A DNA stretch of 7,428 bases from Candidatus Bathyarchaeota archaeon. Its GTDB lineage: Archaea > Thermoproteota > Bathyarchaeia > Bathyarchaeales > Bathycorpusculaceae. Positions 1 to 6,641 of this stretch are shown here, in pieces. The DNA is taken from contig DAOVIH010000054.1 of assembly GCA_030673805.1 (NCBI GenBank), forward strand, positions 1 to 7,428, read 5' to 3'. The position numbers were made by a program, and so were the translations under genes. The notes beneath the pieces are model-generated. The model had not been told where the DNA came from and ran no database searches. It saw only the letters and a program-made list of their open reading frames with translations. The first letter of the stretch is position 1, and each line of letters opens with the position of its first letter.

Positions 1-340
1 CAGCTTCAATCTTCCTAACTACTGACGCTTTTTCTTTTATTTTCTTTCCGAGTTCTTTCTGGGATAATCCCTGGTTCTCTCTTACTTTTCTTATCTTTGA
101 GCCATAATCTTCTACCAATTCTTGGTTGGGATCCAATTGAGCTTCTGAAGGTTTCTTCTGGGTTCTTCTTGGAACAAAACCCACAGTCGCTTTTCTATTA
201 TCCTGTCCGTGTTTAGTCTCCTCTTCCCATATTATTCTTCCCAGCTTAGCACATTCATTACACGCCATTAACTTAGCTCCCTCGATCTCGACTTTAGTTG
301 GGCTACCGCGGATTGTGCGCCCGCAAACTTCACATCGCAA
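1..340 (-). CDS. Archaeal multiprotein bridging factor 1 (MBF1) family protein, C-terminus cut by window edge
   Basis: MBF1 homologues link transcription regulators or the basal machinery and, in archaea, have been associated with translation. Translating the minus strand from TTG at 340 gives 113 residues before the left edge; the family is usually about 150-170 residues, so roughly the last third is missing. Seen directly: an N-terminal zinc ribbon with Cys3-x2-Cys6 and Cys27-x2-Cys30, a polar basic linker (about 40-72), then the start of a Cro/C1-type helix-turn-helix (about 75-113) with the typical stretch IRKVRENQGLSQKELGKKI. The TTG start is preferred because AGGTGA (353-348) lies 7 bases upstream, no in-frame ATG or GTG is nearby, and the zinc ribbon normally begins within a few residues of the start. 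It is divergent from the C2-PUA gene. Family assignment is firm; the exact function in this organism is inferred. Confidence 0.93.
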   Translation of the reverse strand, partial: MRCEVCGRTIRGSPTKVEIEGAKLMACNECAKLGRIIWEEETKHGQDNRKATVGFVPRRTQKKPSEAQLDPNQELVEDYGSKIRKVRENQGLSQKELGKKIKEKASVVRKIEA

Positions 341-347
341 AACTTCT

Positions 348-353
348 TCACCT
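348..353 (-). promoter_or_regulatory. Ribosome binding site of the MBF1 gene
   Basis: Reading the minus strand gives AGGTGA, complementary to the 3' end of archaeal 16S rRNA, 7 bases before the TTG at 340. It decides the start, since no better codon is in frame. Confidence 0.7.
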
Positions 354-379
354 AGAGTGTTTTTTATTATTTGGTTGTG

Positions 380-385
380 TTTATA
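380..385. promoter_or_regulatory. Candidate TATA box in the MBF1/C2-PUA divergent region
   Basis: The sequence reads TTTATA on plus and TATAAA on minus. On the minus strand, transcription about 25 bases downstream would begin near 356, just before the MBF1 ribosome binding site at 353-348. On the plus strand it would begin near 408-410, before the GTG at 427. A second AT-rich stretch at 361-372 could instead serve one of the genes. The whole divergent gap is only 86 bases, so both promoters must overlap here. This is inference from spacing and base composition only. Confidence 0.4.
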
Positions 386-426
386 GTTGTCGAATCAATC
401 AAAGATCTATTCCCTGGTGGCAAAAG

Positions 427-897
427 GTGAGAGACGAACTGAGACGTGTAAGAAGTATCGCGGATTATCAATTCGGAAAAGGTGTGGGCAGTAGACTTTT
501 TCCGGAAAACGTGGAAATTTTGTGTTCCAAATCAACTGGTCGAATAAGATATGTGAATCATGAAGGAAAACGGCTTGCTACTCTTCGTCCCACGGATGGT
601 TTTTTGTCTCTAAGTATCAGAGCAGCAAAATCCATAGTTGAATCATCCGTTTCTTTGGAATGCATTGTCAGAGTTCGAAGTGATGTGGCAAAATTCGTGG
701 CTGAAGGAAGTGATGTTTTCGCAGGGCACGTAGTTGCAGCTGAAGACGGAATCCGTCCGAAAGACGAAGTCATAGTAGTTGATGAATCTAACCAGGTTCT
801 AGCGATTGGACGAGCCCTTCTTTCTGCTTCAGAGATGAAGGCATTTGAAGTCGGAGTCGCGGTCAAAGTCAGGCATGGTCGCAAAAAACAAGGTTAA
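427..897 (+). CDS. Stand-alone C2-PUA RNA-binding protein related to the C-terminus of archaeosine tRNA-guanine transglycosylase
   Basis: The 156-residue product has two domains familiar from the tail of archaeal TGT and archaeosine synthase. Residues about 8-70 resemble the C2 patch-forming domain, with IADYQFGKGVG, SKSTGRIR and LATLRPTDGFLSLS. Residues about 78-152 are a PUA domain, with RPKDEVIVVDE, IGRALLSASEM and the closing VAVKVRHG. There is no catalytic TGT barrel, so this is a stand-alone RNA-binding protein that probably contacts tRNA or rRNA; its target is unknown. The frame is open back to TTG 298, but that would run through the opposite MBF1 gene and its promoter. GTG at 427 fits the domain boundary and has GGTGG at 416-420, 6 bases upstream. 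NAC follows 44 bases downstream. The domain assignment is strong; the start is less certain. Confidence 0.85.
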   Translation: MRDELRRVRSIADYQFGKGVGSRLFPENVEILCSKSTGRIRYVNHEGKRLATLRPTDGFLSLSIRAAKSIVESSVSLECIVRVRSDVAKFVAEGSDVFAGHVVAAEDGIRPKDEVIVVDESNQVLAIGRALLSASEMKAFEVGVAVKVRHGRKKQG

Positions 898-903
898 GTA
901 TAT
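894..903 (+). promoter_or_regulatory. Candidate TATA box for the NAC gene
   Basis: TTAAGTATAT overlaps the stop codon of the C2-PUA gene and lies about 40 bases before the NAC ATG. Transcription would start near 925-930, leaving a short leader. This suggests that NAC may have its own promoter besides read-through. It rests on motif and spacing only. Confidence 0.35.
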
Positions 904-941
904 GAACTCCTGCAGCAAAATAATCTGTTGATGTGAATCTT

Positions 942-1292
942 ATGCCTAGACGCGTGAATCCCCGTGAAGCCAAACGTATGATGCAGCGCATGGGTATGAA
1001 CATGAACGCTCTTTCAAACGTTGAAGAGGTCATTATCAAAACTGCCGAAAAACAAATCATAATTGAACAGCCTGAAGTTTCAATTTTAGACATGCAAGGA
1101 CAAAAAATCTTCCAAGTTGTAGGCGGAGAAATTACCGAGACAACCGAAAAGACGTCCTCTGTTTCGGTTACTCCCAAAGAGGACATAAAACTAGTGGCTG
1201 ATCAGACAGGCAAAAGTTTGGAGGAGGCCAAAAGCGCCTTGAAAGAATGCGACGGCGATCTTGCAAAAGCTATACTTCTGCTTCAATCATAA
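942..1292 (+). CDS. Nascent polypeptide-associated complex protein (archaeal alpha-type NAC)
   Basis: NAC binds the ribosome near the peptide exit tunnel and shields emerging chains; archaea have a single alpha-type subunit that works as a homodimer. The 116-residue product shows the full family layout. A basic, Met-rich N-terminus (1-23) carries the MPRRVNPREAKRMMQRMGM pattern expected for ribosome contact. A NAC domain (about 24-62) contains VEEVII, a VSILDMQGQKIFQVVGG-type core and its conserved glycines. An acidic/Thr linker leads to a C-terminal UBA domain (about 78-116) with EDIKLVADQTG, SLEEAKSAL and GDLAKAILLL. The ATG at 942 is chosen because the family starts here; GTG at 933 would add three residues. 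The usual length is about 110-120 residues, so the gene is intact. It lies between the C2-PUA and PfkB genes on the same strand. Confidence 0.96.
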   Translation: MPRRVNPREAKRMMQRMGMNMNALSNVEEVIIKTAEKQIIIEQPEVSILDMQGQKIFQVVGGEITETTEKTSSVSVTPKEDIKLVADQTGKSLEEAKSALKECDGDLAKAILLLQS

Positions 1293-1335
1293 CTCACTCC
1301 TATGAGAGCTTACCCTTCATGGGGTGGCTTAAGAA

Positions 1336-2280
1336 TTGGTGTCAGTGCACAGAATGATGATTGGGAATCCAAACATAATTGTGGTTGGTCATCTATCCAT
1401 AGACAATATATTCCTGCCCGGCAAGTCTTCTCCAATTGTAGTTTTGGGAGGGTCTGTGGCCTACGTTTCCCTTGCAGTCAAACGTTTGGGTGGTTATGCT
1501 TCGATAGTTTCAAAGATCGGGAGAGATTTTCCCGAGGCTTGTATCTGGTTGCTTCGGAATGAAGGGATCAACTTGTCAGGAATAGTGAAGGTTAAACACG
1601 AACTTACAACGAGTTTTGAACTCAAATATAGCGAAGATCTGATGAGGCGAACCCTTAAACTCAAAAACAGAGCATCCCAAATTGAGTTAAATGATTCAGC
1701 GAAATCCCTCCAAGCTGACGCTGTTCATGTAGCGTCAATAGATGACGAAATTACTTATGAAACTGTTGAGAACTTAAAAAGTCGTGTTGACACTCTGTCT
1801 TTGGACCCTCAAGGCTTAGTGAGAAGCTTTGACAAATACGGTAGCGTCATTAATTGTCCTCCAACCGATAAACGAATGTTGTCCCTCGCAAACATCTACA
1901 AATCTTCTCTGGACGAGATTCAAACTTTAACGAGCAAATCCACCGTTAACTCAGCAATAGCTGCTATTCACGACTTCGGAGTTGAAGTGGTAATCGTTAC
2001 TCTGGGTTCAAGAGGGGCCCTCCTCTCTTTTGAGAACACACAGCATAGAATTCCTCCATTCACCACTGCAAAGGTGGTTGATCCAACAGGGGCCGGAGAC
2101 GTCTTTGTTGGTGCTTTCCTTACTGAATTTCTTCTTAAGAAAGATCCATTATGGTGTGCGTATGTCGCCTCTGCAACAGCTTCGCTGGTTGTTGAAAGTG
2201 CAGGACCCATGTTTCTAGGCACAAAAGAAGAGATTTATCGGAGAGCTAACTTCCTTTATGAAAAAGAAATTAAGTCATAG
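1336..2280 (+). CDS. PfkB/ribokinase-family carbohydrate or nucleoside kinase, substrate unknown
   Basis: This 314-residue protein is an ATP-dependent kinase of the ribokinase fold, probably cytoplasmic. Visible marks are the first strand IIVVGHLSIDNIF (14-26), the Gly-Gly substrate motif at 38-39 in VVLGGSVAYVSLAVKRLGG, the GRDF segment (62-65), VTLGSRGALL (221-230) before the nucleotide site, and the family signature VVDPTGAGDVFVGAF (247-261), whose Asp255 is the catalytic base and whose GAG forms the anion hole. The length is normal for the family. Members act on ribose, fructose-1-phosphate, inositol, cytidine, adenosine and other substrates; the sequence alone does not tell which. GGGGTGG (1321-1327) favours TTG 1336 or GTG 1339, but ATG 1354 or 1357 would give a more typical N-terminus. 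It follows NAC by 43 bases without an obvious TATA box, so co-transcription is likely. Confidence 0.93.
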   Translation: MVSVHRMMIGNPNIIVVGHLSIDNIFLPGKSSPIVVLGGSVAYVSLAVKRLGGYASIVSKIGRDFPEACIWLLRNEGINLSGIVKVKHELTTSFELKYSEDLMRRTLKLKNRASQIELNDSAKSLQADAVHVASIDDEITYETVENLKSRVDTLSLDPQGLVRSFDKYGSVINCPPTDKRMLSLANIYKSSLDEIQTLTSKSTVNSAIAAIHDFGVEVVIVTLGSRGALLSFENTQHRIPPFTTAKVVDPTGAGDVFVGAFLTEFLLKKDPLWCAYVASATASLVVESAGPMFLGTKEEIYRRANFLYEKEIKS

Positions 2281-2309
2281 CAACTATTATATTGCAGAAA
2301 AAGACGAAA

Positions 2310-2313
2310 GAGG
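2310..2313 (+). promoter_or_regulatory. Ribosome binding site of the small Cys/His gene
   Basis: GAGG lies nine bases before TTG 2323 and is the main argument for that start. An AT-rich stretch CTATTATATT (2283-2292) just upstream could be a weak TATA box, but co-transcription with pfkB is equally possible. Confidence 0.5.
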
Positions 2314-2322
2314 CGAACACTA

Positions 2323-2532
2323 TTGGGACGAGTGGACAAGGGAATCGAATGTAGCGTATCTAGGTGCCATAGCGATGCAGCTCGTTCTCTATCAACTGAA
2401 AAAGCTGAATCAGCTGGGTTAACTGTAAAGACCGGAGAGAAACGCGCTTATCTATGCAAAGAACACTATAAAGAGTTCAAGAAGAAGACGAAGAAAGACA
2501 AGCAGGTTGATAAATGGCGACATGGCGTTTGA
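2323..2532 (+). CDS. Small Cys/His (probable zinc-binding) basic protein upstream of thrS
   Basis: I do not recognise a named family. The 69-residue product has Cys10-x4-Cys15 near the start and Cys45-x2-His48 later, a spacing compatible with one zinc site, with the motif YLCKEHYKEFKKKTKKDK around the second pair. The C-terminal third is strongly basic, which suggests nucleic acid or ribosome binding. The start is TTG at 2323, with GAGG (2310-2313) nine bases upstream; GTG at 2332 is an in-frame alternative that keeps all four putative ligands. The gene follows pfkB by 42 bases and ends 15 bases before thrS, so it probably shares a transcript with thrS. That it is a real gene is supported by the ribosome binding site, the paired metal-ligand motifs and tight packing between two certain genes. 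Its function is unknown. Confidence 0.75.
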   Translation: MGRVDKGIECSVSRCHSDAARSLSTEKAESAGLTVKTGEKRAYLCKEHYKEFKKKTKKDKQVDKWRHGV

Positions 2533-2540
2533 GGCGGATG
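2531..2540 (+). promoter_or_regulatory. Ribosome binding site of thrS
   Basis: GAGGCGGATG overlaps the TGA stop of the preceding small gene, and its core GAGGCGG ends ten bases before the thrS ATG at 2548. The overlap suggests that translation of the two genes may be coupled. The ATG at 2538 inside this motif is out of frame with thrS. Confidence 0.55.
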
Positions 2541-2547
2541 ACTTTTT

Positions 2548-4425
2548 ATGCGAATACTGCAACTGCACACCAACTACATAATCTTCACACCTATTAAAAA
2601 AGAAATCAAAATTGCTGAGGACTCTGATAAGAAAGAAACTCGCATAGATGAAGCTGTAGTATTGTTCACAGCTGTCGAAGAAGGCGACAATTTGAAGGTG
2701 GCCCAACAGGCCATTGATGATTTGCGAATATTCCTCAAGAAAGTGAAAGTGAATAGAATTCTAATCTACCCTTTTGCCCACTTAAGCAGTAATTTGGCAA
2801 AACCACCTGTTGCCCTTAAGATTACTAAAAGCATGGAAGCCTACGCTAATCAATTAGGGATCGAGTCACATCGAGCTCCTTTTGGCTGGACCAAACAGTT
2901 CACAATATCAATAAAGGGCCATCCTTTGGCCGAGCAAGCTCGATCATATACTCCCCTCGCTTTAGAGGGAATAACTGAAAAAGAGGAAAAGTTATCCAAA
3001 GCATTGAAAGCTGAGGATAAACTGGAGTCTTTTTGGGGAATTCTCGAGGCAGATGGAAAACTGGTTTCAGTTAAAGATTTTGATTTTGGAGCTCATAAAA
3101 ACCTATTGAAATTCACAAATTACGAGATAAAAAAAGTTAGAGCTAGTCAACAAATGCCTCCTCACGTACTTCTGATGAAAAGGCTAGAAATAGCTGATTA
3201 TGAATTTGGAAGTGACCCCGGAAACCTTCGGTGGTATCCAAAAGGTCGTCTTATCAAGTCCTTGCTCGAACACCTAGTTACGTTAAAAATGATAAAGTAC
3301 GGAGCAATGGAAGTTGAAACCCCCGTAATGTACGATTTCAATCATCCAAGCCTGGCAGATTATCTAAACCGTTTTCCAGCCAGACAGTACCTGTTGAAAA
3401 CAGAAGACAAAGAACTCTTTCTCCGTTTCTCAGCCTGCTTTGGGCAATTCTTAATGGCCCACGACACCCAATTCTCTTACAAACACTTACCAGCTAAACT
3501 CTACGAACTTACCCGCTACAGTTTTAGACGTGAAAAAAGCGGGGAAGTTGTCGGTCTACGACGTCTAAGAGCCTTCACAATGCCTGATTGCCATGCTTTC
3601 TGTGCCGATTTAGACCAAGCCAAAAGTGAATTTATCACCCGTTTCAAACTATCTATGGAAGTCCTAAATGAAATCGGTTTATCAAAGGAGGATTATGAGG
3701 TAGCTTTGCGTTTCACTAAAGACTTTTATGATTCAAACAAGGCTTTCGTTGAAAGCCTAGCCCATTTGCTTGGCAAACCTCTCTTAACAGAAATGTGGAC
3801 AGAACGCTTTTTCTATTTCATACTAAAATGGGATTTCAACTTCGTTGATAATCAGGAAAAAGCTGCAGCACTTTCAACAGATCAAATAGATGTTGAAAAC
3901 GCACAGAGATACGACATAACCTACGTTAACGAAAAAAACGAGAAAAAACACCCCCTAATCTTACATTGTTCTCCAAGCGGAGCAATTGAAAGATGTATTT
4001 ATGCGCTGTTAGAAAAGGCATACAAAGAACACCTACTTGGCAAATTACCTATGCTCCCCTTATGGCTCTCACCTACTCAAGTACGCCTAATTCCGATCTC
4101 TAGCAAGTACATAGAGACGGTGGAAGAACTCGCTATTAAATTGGAGGCACACTGTATACGCGTAGATATTGATGACCGCGCATCTACACTTCAGAAACGG
4201 GTTAGAGACGCCGAAAAGGAATGGATCCCCTACATAGTGGTCGTGGGTCAGCGAGAAATCGCGTCTGGTGTTCTTCCTGTTCGGAACCGGAAAGCTTCAG
4301 GTGAAATCATAAAGATGAATGTAGACGCTCTAATGAGTAACATTAGAAATGAACTTGGAACCAAGCCTTTCAAACCTCTTCCCTTACCCCGAAAACTTTC
4401 TAAAAGACCCCAATTCTACGGCTAA
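2548..4425 (+). CDS. thrS: Threonyl-tRNA synthetase, archaeal type
   Basis: It charges tRNA-Thr with threonine in the cytoplasm. The 625-residue protein is complete. Residues 1 to about 140 are the archaeal DTD-like editing domain, which removes mischarged serine; IYPFAHLSSNLAKPP carries His78, and APFGWTKQF carries Lys116, matching the catalytic His/Lys pair described for Pyrococcus. This replaces the bacterial N2 domain. The class II catalytic core follows (about 200-500): motif 1 around METPVMYDF, motif 2 at TRYSFRREKSGEV with RAFTMPDCHAF, and motif 3 at SPSGAIERCIYALLEK. The three zinc ligands that read threonine are Cys297, His349 and His473. The anticodon-binding domain covers about 503-620, with LPLWLSPTQVRLIPI and VVVGQREI. 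The ATG at 2548 fits the family N-terminus and has a GAGGCGG motif upstream. ilvE follows after 82 bases. Confidence 0.98.
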   Translation: MRILQLHTNYIIFTPIKKEIKIAEDSDKKETRIDEAVVLFTAVEEGDNLKVAQQAIDDLRIFLKKVKVNRILIYPFAHLSSNLAKPPVALKITKSMEAYANQLGIESHRAPFGWTKQFTISIKGHPLAEQARSYTPLALEGITEKEEKLSKALKAEDKLESFWGILEADGKLVSVKDFDFGAHKNLLKFTNYEIKKVRASQQMPPHVLLMKRLEIADYEFGSDPGNLRWYPKGRLIKSLLEHLVTLKMIKYGAMEVETPVMYDFNHPSLADYLNRFPARQYLLKTEDKELFLRFSACFGQFLMAHDTQFSYKHLPAKLYELTRYSFRREKSGEVVGLRRLRAFTMPDCHAFCADLDQAKSEFITRFKLSMEVLNEIGLSKEDYEVALRFTKDFYDSNKAFVESLAHLLGKPLLTEMWTERFFYFILKWDFNFVDNQEKAAALSTDQIDVENAQRYDITYVNEKNEKKHPLILHCSPSGAIERCIYALLEKAYKEHLLGKLPMLPLWLSPTQVRLIPISSKYIETVEELAIKLEAHCIRVDIDDRASTLQKRVRDAEKEWIPYIVVVGQREIASGVLPVRNRKASGEIIKMNVDALMSNIRNELGTKPFKPLPLPRKLSKRPQFYG

Positions 4426-4507
4426 ATTACTAAGCTATCTGCTTTCCCCAAAAAACATATCAAACATAGAATCCATAAGAAACTAGGCAATTTGGGAGGC
4501 TGAATCG
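4426..4507 (+). other. thrS-ilvE intergenic region with weak promoter candidate
   Basis: These 82 bases hold no terminator-like T-tract after thrS. An A-rich stretch with ACATATC (about 4450-4460) could be a weak TATA element, placing a start near 4482. The clear element is GGGAGG (4494-4499), a strong ribosome binding site eight bases before TTG 4508. Read-through from thrS cannot be excluded. Confidence 0.35.
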
Positions 4508-5398
4508 TTGAAAAGTGAACTCCTAGTCTATATTGATGGAAAGTATTATCCAAAATCACAAGCAAAAATCTCTGTTTATGATCACGGTCTTCTATATGGA
4601 GATGGTGTATTTGAAGGAATCCGAGCTTACAACGGAGTAGTTTTCAAGCTCGAAGAACACATCGACAGGCTCTTTCAATCGGCCCATACTATTATGATGA
4701 ATATTCCACTAAGCAAAGAACAGATACTACAAGCAGTACTTGAGACCCTAAGGAAAAACAAGCTAACCGACGCTTATATCCGTTTGGTGGTTACAAGGGG
4801 AATAGGCGACTTGGGTTTGGATCCCAGAAAATGTCCTAGACCCTCAATAATTGTAATAACTGATTCTATTTCATTGCATGCAGGGGAAGCTAAGTCGAAA
4901 GGCATAACAACAATGCTTACGTGGGTTAAGAGAAACCCCGTGGATTCAACATCTCATGAGGTAAAATCTCTCAACTATCTAAACAGCATATTGGCAAGGA
5001 TGGAGGCAAACATTAGTGGTTTTGACGAAGCCATTTGTCTCGAGAAGAATGGTTTCGTAGCTGAGGGTGTGGGTGAGAATCTGTTTATCGTCAAGAATGG
5101 TGAAATCTTTACTCCTCCAAGCTCTGCAGGCATTTTGTCGGGGATAACTTCAAAAGTTGTGGCTAGGATTGCCAAAGATTTGGGGTATAACGTCGCAGAA
5201 ACCAACATTACACCTCACCAGCTTTTCAATTCAGATGAAGTCTTTTTCACAGGGACTGCTGTGGAAATGGTGCCTATTCGAGAAGTGAACAGACGGCAAA
5301 TCGGCACTGGGAGCCCCGGTCCAGTTACAAAGAGGCTTATGGCAGCTTTTAGAAAGGTCGTTCGCGATCCAAGGGAAGGTGTGCTGGTTAATCCATAA
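4508..5398 (+). CDS. ilvE: Branched-chain amino acid aminotransferase (PLP class IV)
   Basis: It transfers the amino group between glutamate and the keto acids of valine, leucine and isoleucine, the last step of their synthesis. The 296-residue length is typical. Seen directly: VYDHGLLYGDGVFEGIRAY (23-41) at the N-terminus, the PLP-binding Lys153 in EVKSLNYLNS, FVAEGVGENLFIV (183-195) with the conserved Glu after Ala-185 of the cofactor pocket, and FFTGTAVEMVPIREV (246-260), followed by GTGSPGPVTKRL. The last two favour a branched-chain enzyme over D-amino acid aminotransferase or aminodeoxychorismate lyase, which share the fold. The start is TTG at 4508, fixed by GGGAGG eight bases upstream. 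It follows thrS and is convergent with the alanine-type aminotransferase. Since threonine is a precursor of isoleucine, the proximity to thrS may be meaningful but could be chance. Confidence 0.94.
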   Translation: MKSELLVYIDGKYYPKSQAKISVYDHGLLYGDGVFEGIRAYNGVVFKLEEHIDRLFQSAHTIMMNIPLSKEQILQAVLETLRKNKLTDAYIRLVVTRGIGDLGLDPRKCPRPSIIVITDSISLHAGEAKSKGITTMLTWVKRNPVDSTSHEVKSLNYLNSILARMEANISGFDEAICLEKNGFVAEGVGENLFIVKNGEIFTPPSSAGILSGITSKVVARIAKDLGYNVAETNITPHQLFNSDEVFFTGTAVEMVPIREVNRRQIGTGSPGPVTKRLMAAFRKVVRDPREGVLVNP

Positions 5399-5437
5399 GG
5401 CAGTTGCCTTCAACAACCTTTGTTCACTTTCTTTTTT
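5397..5437 (+). terminator. Candidate terminator after ilvE in the convergent gap
   Basis: A perfect inverted repeat AAGGCA/TGCCTT separated by two bases (5397-5410) overlaps the ilvE stop codon. It is followed by a pyrimidine-rich run ending in TTTTTT (5432-5437), inside the 3' end of the opposing aminotransferase gene. Archaeal termination mainly needs the T-tract. No T-tract is visible for the minus-strand gene directly after its stop. Confidence 0.45.
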
Positions 5438-6641
5438 CCATGAACCGTTCAATTTCGTTAAATGCCTGTTCCAGTGTTTCAATTGGTGGCAGAAAAACTG
5501 CTCTGAAATGTCCCCCGCCAAAAATCGGGTCGAAGCCTGAGCCGTGCACCACGAGAACCCCTGTTTCTCTTAAAAGTTCAAAAGTGAATTCTTTGTCTGT
5601 TTTCCAAGTTGATCCTACAGCCTGAACCTTTGGAAAGATGTAGAATGCCCCCTCAGGTTCTGTGCTGCTCAATCCTTCGATTTGGTTCAATCTTTGGTGA
5701 GCATAATCTCTCCTTACTTTTAGCTTTTCAACTAAATCCTGAACGTGGTCTTGTGGTCCGTTAAGAGCTGCTACCCCTGCTTTCTGTACTGGGGTGTTGG
5801 CGCAAATCCTTATTCTGCACTCTTTTTCAACGCTTTCCTTAAGTTGTTGAAGTTGTTCTCCGTCGTCGCAAAAATACAAGTAGCCAAGTCTCCATCCTGT
5901 CATCATATGGGTCTTAGAGAACCCATTTAGACCAATTACTGGGATGTCTTTGGCCAAGTGCGCCAGGCTCACGAACCTCTTATCGTAGGTTATTTGGTCA
6001 TAAATCTCATCTGACAAGACTGGGAGACTGTGTTCCCCAGCCAAATCTAGTATTTGCTTTAAAACCTTTTCCTCATATAGCGCACCACATGGATTGTTCG
6101 GATTGATAACTACTATCCCGCGGGTTTTCTTGGAGATTTTTTCTCTCAAGTCGTCAATATTAGGCTGCCACCTGTTATCTTCGACAGTCTCATACATTAT
6201 TGGGGTCCCACCATAGAACTTAGAATAGGAGACATATGGAGAATACGCTGGCCCAGGAAGCAGAATTTCCTCCCCTTCCTCCAAGAAAGCACCTAACAAC
6301 ATCTGTATTCCTTCGGAAACACCTGAAGTGATCAAAATACTATCGGCTGATACATCTACGCCGTTAATCTTTCTTTCTTTTTCAGCTATAGCCTGCCTTA
6401 GCAGGGCTAGTCCTTCCGAAGGCGAATAATAATTCTCTTGTTCTTCAACCGCCCTACATAATGCCTTTTTGATGTGCTGGGGCGTGTGGAAGCCAAATGC
6501 AACGGGATCTCCAATGTTTAAATGAAAGATCCTTTTTTGTTTCTTCGCGAGTTCTTTTGTAAGTCGTTTTGCTAAGATGTCTACGTCGCGAATTGCATAC
6601 TCGATTTTGTTCACTCTGTTAGTAACTTCCACTTTAACCAC
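5424..6641 (-). CDS. Class I/II PLP aminotransferase, alanine aminotransferase type
   Basis: It probably interconverts alanine and 2-oxoglutarate with pyruvate and glutamate; aspartate or another amino acid cannot be excluded. The 405-residue product matches, from memory of its motifs, the archaeal alanine aminotransferase group (as in Pyrococcus): HLNIGDPVAFGF (40-51), YYSPSEGLALLRQAI (71-85), GEEILLPGPAYSPYV (123-137), the cofactor-holding INPNNPCGALY (179-189) with Asn183, SDEIYD (210-215) with Asp211 and Tyr214, the Schiff-base Lys243 in GFSKTHMMTGWRLGY with Arg251, and Arg380 in HFRAVFLPP for the substrate carboxylate. The start is GTG 6641, with GAGG (6650-6647) five bases upstream. One small oddity is Cys at 185 where Thr is usual in NPNNPTG. 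The stop lies 25 bases from the convergent ilvE stop. Confidence 0.93.
   Translation of the reverse strand: MVKVEVTNRVNKIEYAIRDVDILAKRLTKELAKKQKRIFHLNIGDPVAFGFHTPQHIKKALCRAVEEQENYYSPSEGLALLRQAIAEKERKINGVDVSADSILITSGVSEGIQMLLGAFLEEGEEILLPGPAYSPYVSYSKFYGGTPIMYETVEDNRWQPNIDDLREKISKKTRGIVVINPNNPCGALYEEKVLKQILDLAGEHSLPVLSDEIYDQITYDKRFVSLAHLAKDIPVIGLNGFSKTHMMTGWRLGYLYFCDDGEQLQQLKESVEKECRIRICANTPVQKAGVAALNGPQDHVQDLVEKLKVRRDYAHQRLNQIEGLSSTEPEGAFYIFPKVQAVGSTWKTDKEFTFELLRETGVLVVHGSGFDPIFGGGHFRAVFLPPIETLEQAFNEIERFMEKRK

Noticed and set aside
298..426. N-terminal extension of the C2-PUA protein back to TTG 298
   Set aside because: It would overlap the opposite-strand MBF1 gene and the divergent promoter, and its residues show no family similarity. 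GTG 427 fits the domain start.
869..1186. Minus-strand reading frame of 105 codons
   Set aside because: It lies antisense to the certain NAC gene and shows no recognisable motifs; a shadow.
1302..1562. Plus-strand frame of 86 codons starting with ATG
   Set aside because: It overlaps the start of the PfkB kinase in another frame and lacks any domain signal.
4426..4507. Possible tRNA or riboswitch in the thrS-ilvE gap
   Set aside because: No cloverleaf arms, T-loop motif or stable stem can be traced, and 82 bases minus the ribosome binding site leave little room.
5231..5521. Minus-strand frame spanning the convergent gap
   Set aside because: It overlaps the 3' ends of both aminotransferase genes in other frames; the product looks random.
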